Assembly (NCBI GenBank): GCA_018609785.1
Contig: JAHEOE010000071.1
Location: 1 to 29,828, forward strand
Source of the DNA: Minisyncoccota bacterium
GTDB lineage: Bacteria > Patescibacteriota > Minisyncoccia > SW-4-49-11
Direction: 5' to 3'
DNA: 29,828 nt
A model generated the notes under the pieces. The model made no database searches. It saw only the letters and a program-made list of their open reading frames with translations, and was not told where the DNA came from. Positions 13,798 through 19,639 of this stretch are shown here, piece by piece. The stretch's first letter is position 1. Every line of letters starts with the position of its first letter. The position numbers and the translations under genes are program-made.

Positions 13798-14775
13798 ATG
13801 TATATTCGGCACAGGCATACGGGAAAAGGAGGACGGTTGGATGTTATTCTTTCCCGTAAAGCTCCGGATTTCTCGCGTGAAGATATAAAGAGAGCAATTC
13901 GAGAAGGATTTGTAACGGTGAATTCCGATGTGGTTACCAAGCCGGGACGAACTATTTCGGACGGAGAATTTGTAGAAATGAACCTCATGAGGTTCAAAAA
14001 AAGTTTTTATCAGAACGCTGCCGGATATCAATCGGATATCGAGCAAATCACCCAACAGATTGATATTATTGCCGAATATCCTGACTTTCTTGTCGTCAAC
14101 AAGCCCGCCGGACTTCTGGTACATCAGACGCATAATCCGCATGATATTTCTCTCGTGGATATTCTTACGAAATGGTACCCCGAAATGCATGGAGTGGGGG
14201 AGTCATTTACAGAGCAAAACCGGAGCGGGATTGTTCATAGAATTGATAAAGACACGAGCGGTCTGCTTGTTGTGGCACGTACGGAACATGGATACAGAAA
14301 TCTCAAACAGCAATTCAAAAACCGGACAGTGAAAAAAGAGTACATGGCGATTGTGCGTGGTACGCTTTCCTCGGCTTTCGGACAGATTACCTATAACGTG
14401 GCACGGTCAAAGACAGACCACACCCGTCGGACAGTTGTAACCGAAGAAACGCCCAAACGGCAGTATTCGGGTACCCCGCGAAAGGCGCATACCGAATATG
14501 AAGTTGTAGCATACGGAACATGGCATACCATACCGGTAACTAATGTACGCGTCTGGCTTCATACCGGACGTACCCATCAGATCAGATTACATTTTAAAGC
14601 GATCGGTCATCCGTTGTTGGGGGATAAGATGTACGGGGGGAAATGGGAAAAATATGAGTCACCGGCGGTGCGTCAATTGCTTCATGCATCACGGTTGGCG
14701 TTCACCTATAACGGAGAAACATATGATTTTTCGGTTGATATTCCGGAGGAAATGAAGATTGTAGGAAGTGGATAG
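13798..14775 (+). CDS. RluA-family 23S rRNA pseudouridine synthase with S4 domain
   Basis: It converts uridine to pseudouridine in RNA, most likely 23S rRNA. Residues ~10-65 are an S4 RNA-binding domain (GRLDVILSRKAPDFSREDIK, FVTVNSDVVTKPGRTISDGE). The catalytic domain follows: IIAEYPDFLVVNKPAGLLVH, the active-site segment HRIDKDTSGLLVVA with the catalytic aspartate, KKEYMAIVRG, and the C-terminal TGRTHQIRLHFKAIGHPLLGD. The length of 325 residues is normal for RluC/RluD. A GTG start at 13786 would add four residues; ATG 13798 is preferred, but no clear ribosome binding site decides it. Confidence 0.93.
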   Translation: MYIRHRHTGKGGRLDVILSRKAPDFSREDIKRAIREGFVTVNSDVVTKPGRTISDGEFVEMNLMRFKKSFYQNAAGYQSDIEQITQQIDIIAEYPDFLVVNKPAGLLVHQTHNPHDISLVDILTKWYPEMHGVGESFTEQNRSGIVHRIDKDTSGLLVVARTEHGYRNLKQQFKNRTVKKEYMAIVRGTLSSAFGQITYNVARSKTDHTRRTVVTEETPKRQYSGTPRKAHTEYEVVAYGTWHTIPVTNVRVWLHTGRTHQIRLHFKAIGHPLLGDKMYGGKWEKYESPAVRQLLHASRLAFTYNGETYDFSVDIPEEMKIVGSG

Positions 14776-14867
14776 ACAGTTGATATACGGTAGCGGGTAC
14801 GGTTGTGTAAACAGTAGCAAGTAGTGAGTAGCAGGTAGCAAGTAATTAGAATTTGGTATTTTGAATT
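14776..14867 (+). repeat. Degenerate 7-bp-periodic intergenic repeat, copy 1
   Basis: The region contains overlapping words such as AGTAGCAAGTAGTGAGTAGC in a 7-base rhythm. From about GATATACGG (14783) to the end it is the inverse, closely similar copy of 22444-22525, about 75 aligned bases. It ends exactly where the mobile element at 14868 starts. Confidence 0.75.
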
Positions 14868-15037
14868 TAGAGCCCATCTCAAAATTATTGAAGGTGGAAG
14901 TCTATGAAGGCGACAGAGACGTATTCACTGGCATTTAATGCCTACGGCCTACCATACCCAAAATTCGTTCATACGCTCTGTCGCCTTCATATGGGTATAA
15001 TAGAGGGGATGAAAGAATATTTTTGAGATGGCTTCTA
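14868..15037 (+). mobile_element. MITE-like element A (170 bp) with TA-bounded inverted ends and hairpin core
   Basis: The left end TAGAGCCCATCTCAAAATTA and the right end, read in reverse complement as TAGAAGCCATCTCAAAAATA, form the terminal inverted repeat. Inside is a 16-bp perfect stem (14903-14918 with 14976-14991, TATGAAGGCGACAGAG and its complement). It encloses a core with its own small hairpin GGCAT-TTA-ATGCC (about 14930-14942). The variable right linker contains TATAAT at 14996. The element lies between two convergent genes and starts 9 bases past the stop of the gene at 15047, so its hairpins could also limit read-through. No coding capacity. Confidence 0.85.
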
Positions 15038-15046
15038 GAAATGGTT

Positions 15047-15586
15047 CTAAAGAACATCTAAATCTCGGAGGACACGTTCATACGTGTTGAGGATTTCTTC
15101 GGCATCCGAGAGAGCAATATGGTATTCGGAACTGTGGACGATTTCGTTGCGAACTTTATGAACGTACCACAGTTGTTCCAGACGAGGAAAGGTTTCTTGA
15201 TCAAGCTGTTTGAGACGCTCTCCCATGGAACTCCCCTCATATCCCCGATCTTTGAGAACATTGTCGACCAATTTGTCCGCTTCGATGATTGCCAGTTGGT
15301 AATGCCCTTCGTCTTCTGTGGTAAGTCGATTGCGAATTTCTTCCCATCGTTTGGTCGTGGCACTTTTGGTTTCGGGCGCTGCCGTACTGCTATCAGAGCG
15401 GGATTGGGGTGGTAAATAAAAAGAGTTCATTTGGCGTCGGTCTTCCAGAAATGATGAGTTACGCAATAACCAAATGATTCCCCCGATAAGCGCAAGGGAG
15501 AATACGGCAGAAATCAGTTTTGCCGCTACAACAAGAACGACAAAAATAGATCGAAGTTCACTGACGAATGTATCTATCCCAGACAT
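15047..15586 (-). CDS. Membrane-anchored protein with HEPN-like RxxxxH motif
   Basis: The 179 residues have an N-terminal membrane helix (~14-40, IFVVLVVAAKLISAVFSLAL), a polar linker (~50-80, with PPQSRSDSSTAAP) and an all-helical cytoplasmic domain (~80-179). The domain contains WYVHKVRNEIVHSSEYHIAL. RNEIVH fits the Rx4H motif typical of HEPN domains, and the surrounding pattern (helix, VRN-hhH, then A-x-x-hh-x-x-Y) also fits. HEPN proteins are often RNases or partners of nucleotidyltransferases; catalytic activity here is inference. The start overlaps the 3' end of gatA by 29 bases in another frame, so it is the last gene of the gatC-gatA operon. Confidence 0.6.
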   Translation of the reverse strand: MSGIDTFVSELRSIFVVLVVAAKLISAVFSLALIGGIIWLLRNSSFLEDRRQMNSFYLPPQSRSDSSTAAPETKSATTKRWEEIRNRLTTEDEGHYQLAIIEADKLVDNVLKDRGYEGSSMGERLKQLDQETFPRLEQLWYVHKVRNEIVHSSEYHIALSDAEEILNTYERVLRDLDVL

Positions 15587-16994
15587 GGCCGAGTGTTAAG
15601 AGTGTCTGTTCATCAAAGTGATTCCCAATCAGTTGAAAACCGATGGGAAGTGTACTGTCATTCGGATTGGCGGGGATGGACAGAGCCGGGTTTCCCGACA
15701 AATTTACGGCGACAGTGAAAATGTCTTCCAAATACATGGAAAGGGGGTCCGCTTTTGATCCGGCTTGGAAGGCGGTGTGCGGGGTGGTAGGGGTCAGGAT
15801 GACATCTACATCTTTAAATGCGTTTGTAAAGTCCTTACGAACATGTGTCTGCATATGTCGAGCTTGGGCGTAATAAGCATCATAATACCCACCGGAAAGA
15901 ACATAGGTGCCGAGCATGATACGTCGCTTCACTTCTTCTCCGAACCCGGAAGCTCGGGATTTGGTATAAATTTCTTGCAAAGAAGATGCTTCTTCAAATC
16001 GGGATTGACCGTAGCGAATTCCGTCGTAACGAGCCAGATTGCTGCTTACTTCCGCCGGCATGAGAACATAGTAGGCGGGAATGGCGTATTCGGTTGTTGA
16101 AAGAGAGATATCTTTAATGACCGTATTCATCTCGCCGAACGATTCGATGACTGATTCCAAAGCCGCTTGTACTTCCGAACTTAGTCCGTCGCCAAAGTAT
16201 TCCTGCGGAATTCCGATGCGTAGCCCTGCGATATCACCGTTTTGTATTTCGTCAATATTCAGTTCTTGTCGAGAAGATAGAGAGGTCGAAGTAGCATCCA
16301 ATGTATCAGCGCCTTCAATTCCTTGGAGAACATAGGCGGCATCGAGACTGGTATGCGTGAGGGGTCCGATCTGGTCAAGCGAAGAAGCCATGGCAACCAG
16401 GCCGGAACGTGAAACACGTCCGTAAGTGGGTTTAAGACCGGTTACTCCACAGAACGCGGCCGGTTGGCGAATGGAACCACCGGTATCCGATCCTAAAGAA
16501 GCGGGACACATGTCGGCGGCGACACTTGCGGCCGAACCTCCCGAAGAACCGCCCGGAACTCGAGATGTGTCTGCCGGATTACGGGTTTCTTGGAAGGCGG
16601 AATTTTCCGTGGAAGATCCCATTGCAAATTCGTCCAGATTGGTCTTACCGACAATCAGAGCGCCGGCTTGTTTGAGGTTATGAATAACCGTGGCGTCATA
16701 TACCGCTGTGTAAGAGGAAAGGATTTGAGACCCGGCGGTTGTAGGTTTATCTTTTACAAGAATGGCATCTTTAACGCTTACGGGAATACCTTCCAAAAGA
16801 CCGAATGGTTCATTGCGATCTTGTTTGGTATCGAGATCTTTTGCATGAGCGCGCATGTCATCTTCAAATACTGAAAGAAACGCCTGAACTGTCTCGTCTT
16901 GGGAATCAATTTGAGAGATAGTCTTCTCGACCACTTCACTGGGACGAAGCGTTTTTTGGGTATATCCTTCGTGAAGTTCGGCAATCGTAGGCAT
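15558..16994 (-). CDS. gatA: Asp/Glu-tRNA amidotransferase subunit A (amidase)
   Basis: GatA hydrolyses glutamine or asparagine and passes ammonia to GatB, which converts Glu-tRNA(Gln) (or Asp-tRNA(Asn)) to the amide form. The 478-residue amidase shows the Ser-cisSer-Lys catalytic set: lysine in GIPVSVKDAILVKD (~residue 75-80) and the glycine/serine-rich signature PGGSSGGSAASVAA (~150) with GSDTGGSIRQPAAFCG. The C-terminal LSIPANPNDSTLPIGFQLIG is also typical. It follows gatC with a two-base gap. gatB is not in this window and must lie elsewhere for the complex to work. A normal-length, intact enzyme. Confidence 0.96.
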   Translation of the reverse strand: MPTIAELHEGYTQKTLRPSEVVEKTISQIDSQDETVQAFLSVFEDDMRAHAKDLDTKQDRNEPFGLLEGIPVSVKDAILVKDKPTTAGSQILSSYTAVYDATVIHNLKQAGALIVGKTNLDEFAMGSSTENSAFQETRNPADTSRVPGGSSGGSAASVAADMCPASLGSDTGGSIRQPAAFCGVTGLKPTYGRVSRSGLVAMASSLDQIGPLTHTSLDAAYVLQGIEGADTLDATSTSLSSRQELNIDEIQNGDIAGLRIGIPQEYFGDGLSSEVQAALESVIESFGEMNTVIKDISLSTTEYAIPAYYVLMPAEVSSNLARYDGIRYGQSRFEEASSLQEIYTKSRASGFGEEVKRRIMLGTYVLSGGYYDAYYAQARHMQTHVRKDFTNAFKDVDVILTPTTPHTAFQAGSKADPLSMYLEDIFTVAVNLSGNPALSIPANPNDSTLPIGFQLIGNHFDEQTLLTLGHVWDRYIRQ

Positions 16995-16996
16995 AT

Positions 16997-17290
16997 TTAT
17001 TTGGTTAACACGGCTTGTACCTGTATGTATCGGTTCTCGGAGCGTGGAGCTTGCTTCAAGATGGCGTCGGCGACATCCTCCTCAAATACTGACTGTGCTG
17101 TATCAGCTCGTAATTGATAAGTACGATTTTCTGAAATATCTACTTGAGGTATATCTTGTCCGCTGTAATTCTCCAGAGAACGCACATAAGCCAAAATATC
17201 GGCAAATTCTTGGGCAAATTGTTCCAAATGGCTGTCCGAAAGCGTGATGGCAGCGAGTGTGGCTAAGTTTTGAATTTCGTCGCGATTCAT
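16997..17290 (-). CDS. gatC: Asp/Glu-tRNA amidotransferase subunit C
   Basis: This small subunit of 97 residues wraps around and stabilises GatA-GatB. It matches the family layout: N-terminal two-helix part (NRDEIQNLATLAAITLSDSH, then FADILAYVRSLENY) and the extended C-terminal tail with LRADTAQSVFEEDVADAILKQAP, corresponding to the family's LRxD and APxxEN-x-hxVP segments (here APRSENRYIQVQAVL). The promoter at 17323-17352 drives gatC-gatA-15047. Confidence 0.93.
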   Translation of the reverse strand: MNRDEIQNLATLAAITLSDSHLEQFAQEFADILAYVRSLENYSGQDIPQVDISENRTYQLRADTAQSVFEEDVADAILKQAPRSENRYIQVQAVLTK

Positions 17291-17322
17291 AAAGAGTTAT
17301 GTTTGGTTACAATCTGGTGTTT

Positions 17323-17352
17323 AGCATATCATAGGAGGGTGGTATGTGTCAT
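17323..17352 (-). promoter_or_regulatory. Promoter of gatC-gatA (minus strand)
   Basis: Read on the minus strand: ATGACA (17352-17347), an 18-base spacer and TATGCT (17328-17323) preceded by TGA, an extended -10. The predicted start is near 17316, about 26 bases before the gatC ATG. Confidence 0.75.
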
Positions 17353-17363
17353 TAGGGTATGGT

Positions 17364-17479
17364 ATGAGAGAGAAGCCGGAATTTAGAAGCCAGAAGCCTG
17401 AAGGGGGAAGTCAGGAATGTCTGGATATACAGTAGCGGGTACGGTGGATACACGGTAGATATATGGTTGTGGATAATAG
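17364..17479 (-). repeat. Degenerate 7-bp-periodic intergenic repeat, copy 2 left part
   Basis: GGAATTTAGAAGCCAGAAGC and CCTGAAGGGGGAAGT run in 7-base steps, followed by ATACAGTAGCGGGTACGGTG-like words. The block is the inverse of the region around 22360-22450 with scattered substitutions and losses. The mobile element at 17480 interrupts it. Confidence 0.7.
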
Positions 17480-17646
17480 TAGAAGTCATCTCAAAATTCA
17501 CATAACCAAAATGTATCGAGGCTAACGGATCATATGAAGGAACCCGGGTAGGGAGTGGCTAGGCATGTGCACTGAATATGAGCCGTTAGCCGAGATCATA
17601 TTCGTATATTATAGTAATCGAAAGAATATTTTTGAGATGGCCTCTA
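17480..17646 (+). mobile_element. MITE-like element D (167 bp), same ends, different core
   Basis: The ends are TAGAAGTCATCTCAAAATTC and, on the right, the complement of TAGAGGCCATCTCAAAAATA. They match elements A-C, and both sides carry TA. The core is unrelated in sequence but again a hairpin: GGCTAACGG (17520-17528) with CCGTTAGCC (17583-17591), extended after one mismatch by TCATAT/ATATGA (17530-17535 with 17576-17581). It lies inside a 7-bp-periodic repeat block. Confidence 0.8.
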
Positions 17647-17745
17647 GTATCTGGAATTGAAGGGAGAAGTTGGAAGTGAGCATTGTGATATACAGTTGTT
17701 TGAGGCGTATTTCGTAGATTGTATATCGTATCTCGGATGAAAAGT
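17647..17745 (-). repeat. Degenerate 7-bp-periodic intergenic repeat, copy 2 right part
   Basis: GTATCTGGAATTGAAGGGAG, then AGTGAGCATTGTGATATACA and TATATCGTATCTCGGAT, all have inverse counterparts in 22285-22460. It continues the block on the other side of element D, though the heptad count differs between copies. Confidence 0.7.
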
Positions 17746-17754
17746 GAAACAGAC

Positions 17755-17818
17755 TGTGTCCTCCTCTGTTTAAAGGTTATATATTCGTCCGAACATCCTT
17801 TAAACGTCGACATGGCAG
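17755..17818 (+). repeat. 64-bp hairpin repeat X, copy 1
   Basis: It is identical to 22206-22269 at 58 of 64 bases with no gaps. It contains the inverted repeat GTTTAAAGG (17768-17776) / CCTTTAAAC (17797-17805) around TTCGTCCGAA. It ends two bases before the fmt stop codon (fmt on the minus strand), so it would form the fmt mRNA 3' end. No T run follows on either strand. Confidence 0.8.
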
Positions 17819-17820
17819 CC

Positions 17821-18747
17821 CTACGAAAATTGAGAGACGGAGTACCCGTTCGTGAAGGTCGCGGCGTCCATAAATTGCTTGCCTGCCGGTTTGAGCGAGC
17901 CAACCTGAATCTCTCCCGCACCGGTGCCGACGCGAAGGCTATCTTTGTCCGGTGTTACCTCACCCGGAGAAAGAGAAGAGTCAGAGCGCTCAAATGTCAG
18001 GTTATCTAACACGATCTTTTGGTCATTCATAAAAGTGAATACTCCGGGCCATTGGTTGAGAGCGCGGTATTGGTTATAAATGGACTCGGCGGACTGAGTC
18101 CAATCAATTTGTCCGTCCGTTTTATGTAAAAAGCGAGAGAACGTTGCCTCGTTGTGGTTCTGAGGTGTTAATTCGGAGTTCCCTGAAACATAGGCGGGAA
18201 GGTGATTGAGAAGAAGCTTGGCTGAAAGCGATGCGAGGCGCGGCTCCAGATCAGTAATCGTTTCTGTCGGAGATATGGTCAAAGATTTTTGAGCGAGTAT
18301 TGGTCCGTGATCCATTTTCGTATCCATTTCGATAAGCGTCACACCTGTTTCGGCATCGCCGTTCCAAAGGCTGAATGTGATTGGTGCGGGACCGCGATAT
18401 TGGGGAAGGAGAGAAGGGTGAACATTCACAACACGGTAATCAAGGGCTTTCAAAAGATCCGCGGACAAAATACTGCCGTAGGCGGCAACTACGACTACGT
18501 CAAAACTGAGAGAGGGTATGGTCTGAATAACCTCTGCGCGGTTGATATTTTCCGGCGTATAGACGGGGATTTTATTGGTTGTGCCGTAGGCTTTGACCGG
18601 AGACGGTGTGAGAATCTGTTTTCTGCCCACGGGTTTATCCGGAGTGGTTACCAGTCCGACAAGATCGGTATGATCGGATCGGTCCAGTTCGGTGACAATC
18701 TGTTCGGCAAAGAGGGGGGTTCCGAAAAAAAGAACACGGATAGGCAT
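17821..18747 (-). CDS. fmt: Methionyl-tRNA formyltransferase
   Basis: The enzyme formylates initiator Met-tRNA using 10-formyl-tetrahydrofolate. From ATG 18747 (MPIRVLFFGTPLFAEQIV) it has 308 residues. The N-terminal formyltransferase domain carries the catalytic N-x-H...D: NVHPSLLPQYRGPAPI (~107-122) and MDHGPILAQ (~143-151). The C-terminal tRNA-binding domain follows, with FLHKTDGQIDW and IYNQYRALNQWPGVF. A longer in-frame start (18774) adds nine residues before the conserved IRVLFFGT strand and is not preferred. It belongs to the classical priA-def-fmt order, but mobile element B sits between def and fmt, so fmt may need its own promoter; none is clear. Confidence 0.95.
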   Translation of the reverse strand: MPIRVLFFGTPLFAEQIVTELDRSDHTDLVGLVTTPDKPVGRKQILTPSPVKAYGTTNKIPVYTPENINRAEVIQTIPSLSFDVVVVAAYGSILSADLLKALDYRVVNVHPSLLPQYRGPAPITFSLWNGDAETGVTLIEMDTKMDHGPILAQKSLTISPTETITDLEPRLASLSAKLLLNHLPAYVSGNSELTPQNHNEATFSRFLHKTDGQIDWTQSAESIYNQYRALNQWPGVFTFMNDQKIVLDNLTFERSDSSLSPGEVTPDKDSLRVGTGAGEIQVGSLKPAGKQFMDAATFTNGYSVSQFS

Positions 18748-18840
18748 AAAGAAAGGTATTAGATGGTATTTCAAAAGTATTCTTACAGATCCTCGATATA
18801 CTTATCTCTTTAAAATGTATCTCAGAAGTTTGTCATTTCC

Positions 18841-19008
18841 TAGAGCCCATCTCAAAATTATTAAAGCTGGAAGTATATGAAGGCAATAGAGACGTATTCA
18901 CTGGCATTTAATGCCTACGGCCCACCATACCCAAAATTCGTTCATACGCTCTATTGCCTTCATATAGGATTTATAGGACTTGAAAGAATATTTTTGAGAT
19001 GCCCTCTA
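18841..19008 (+). mobile_element. MITE-like element B (168 bp)
   Basis: It has the same orientation, ends and core as element A. The inner stem is TATGAAGGCAATAGAG (18876-18891) with its exact complement at 18949-18964. Relative to A two base pairs have changed on both sides (G-C to A-T and C-G to T-A). The enclosed core is identical to that of A except for one C/T. TA flanks both ends; a related empty site with one TA is at 13629-13681. It separates fmt from def. Confidence 0.88.
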
Positions 19009-19039
19009 TAAATATGCTATATATCGACGAAATCTCCTT

Positions 19040-19582
19040 TTACTCTTCGGTTTTGGGCGGGGTGAGATAAGACATGGCATGCGAAGAATCTCCGGCACCG
19101 CGATGCAGTTTATCTCTAAAAAGAATCCCATTGATATGATCCACTTCGTGTTGCAAAATTCGGGCGAACATTCCTTCCGCCGTTGCCTCGATTACAGAAC
19201 CGTCTTCGCGTTCGCCCTGAAAGTGTACTCGATTGGGACGCATCACTTGTCCGAAATAGTCCGGAAGACTGAGGCAGCCTTCCTCGAACAAACTTTGATC
19301 CGTGCTTTTCCAAAGAATCTCGGGGTTGATAAGAAGATAATTCTCATTGACTTCGCATTCCTCAAAGCCCGTCTCCGTATACAGATCGGCCGGTACGTTG
19401 ATGAGAATCATACGTACGGTTTCTCCCACTTGCGGAGCGGCCAGTCCCATACCGCCTTTCGGTTTGACGGTTGCTTTCATGTCACGAGCAAGCTTTTTAA
19501 TGGATCGCGTTCGTTTTCGAATGGGAGAAGATTGTGTTCGTAAAATGGGGTTATCACTACCGGTTTCCAATGTTCGAACCAT
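19040..19582 (-). CDS. def: Peptide deformylase
   Basis: This metalloenzyme removes the N-terminal formyl group from nascent proteins. The three family motifs are present: GMGLAAPQVG (~44-53, motif GxGxAAxQ), EGCLSLP (~100-106, motif EGCLS) and QHEVDHINGILF (~143-154, motif HExDH with two metal histidines and the catalytic Glu). The 180-residue length is typical. It lies between priA and fmt on the minus strand and has its own promoter within the 3' end of priA. Confidence 0.96.
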   Translation of the reverse strand: MVRTLETGSDNPILRTQSSPIRKRTRSIKKLARDMKATVKPKGGMGLAAPQVGETVRMILINVPADLYTETGFEECEVNENYLLINPEILWKSTDQSLFEEGCLSLPDYFGQVMRPNRVHFQGEREDGSVIEATAEGMFARILQHEVDHINGILFRDKLHRGAGDSSHAMSYLTPPKTEE

Positions 19583-19609
19583 GGCTTTACATTACCTCTT
19601 CTTAAGAGG

Positions 19610-19639
19610 ATTATAACACATCTTCGGGGTTGATATCAA
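19610..19639 (-). promoter_or_regulatory. Promoter of def (minus strand), with short hairpin in the leader
   Basis: On the minus strand: TTGATA (19639-19634), an 18-base spacer and TATAAT (19615-19610). The predicted start is near 19603. The short leader contains CCTCTT/AAGAGG (19595-19609), which could influence early elongation or translation. Confidence 0.75.

Noticed and set aside
17520..17591. Integron attC site (GGCTAACGG ... CCGTTAGCC resembles R boxes)
   Set aside because: The stem lies inside TA-bounded MITE ends, no integrase or cassette array is present, and other copies lack the R-box words.
17719..18009. 96-residue plus-strand frame across repeat X and the fmt end
   Set aside because: It runs through a hairpin repeat and antisense to conserved Fmt sequence.
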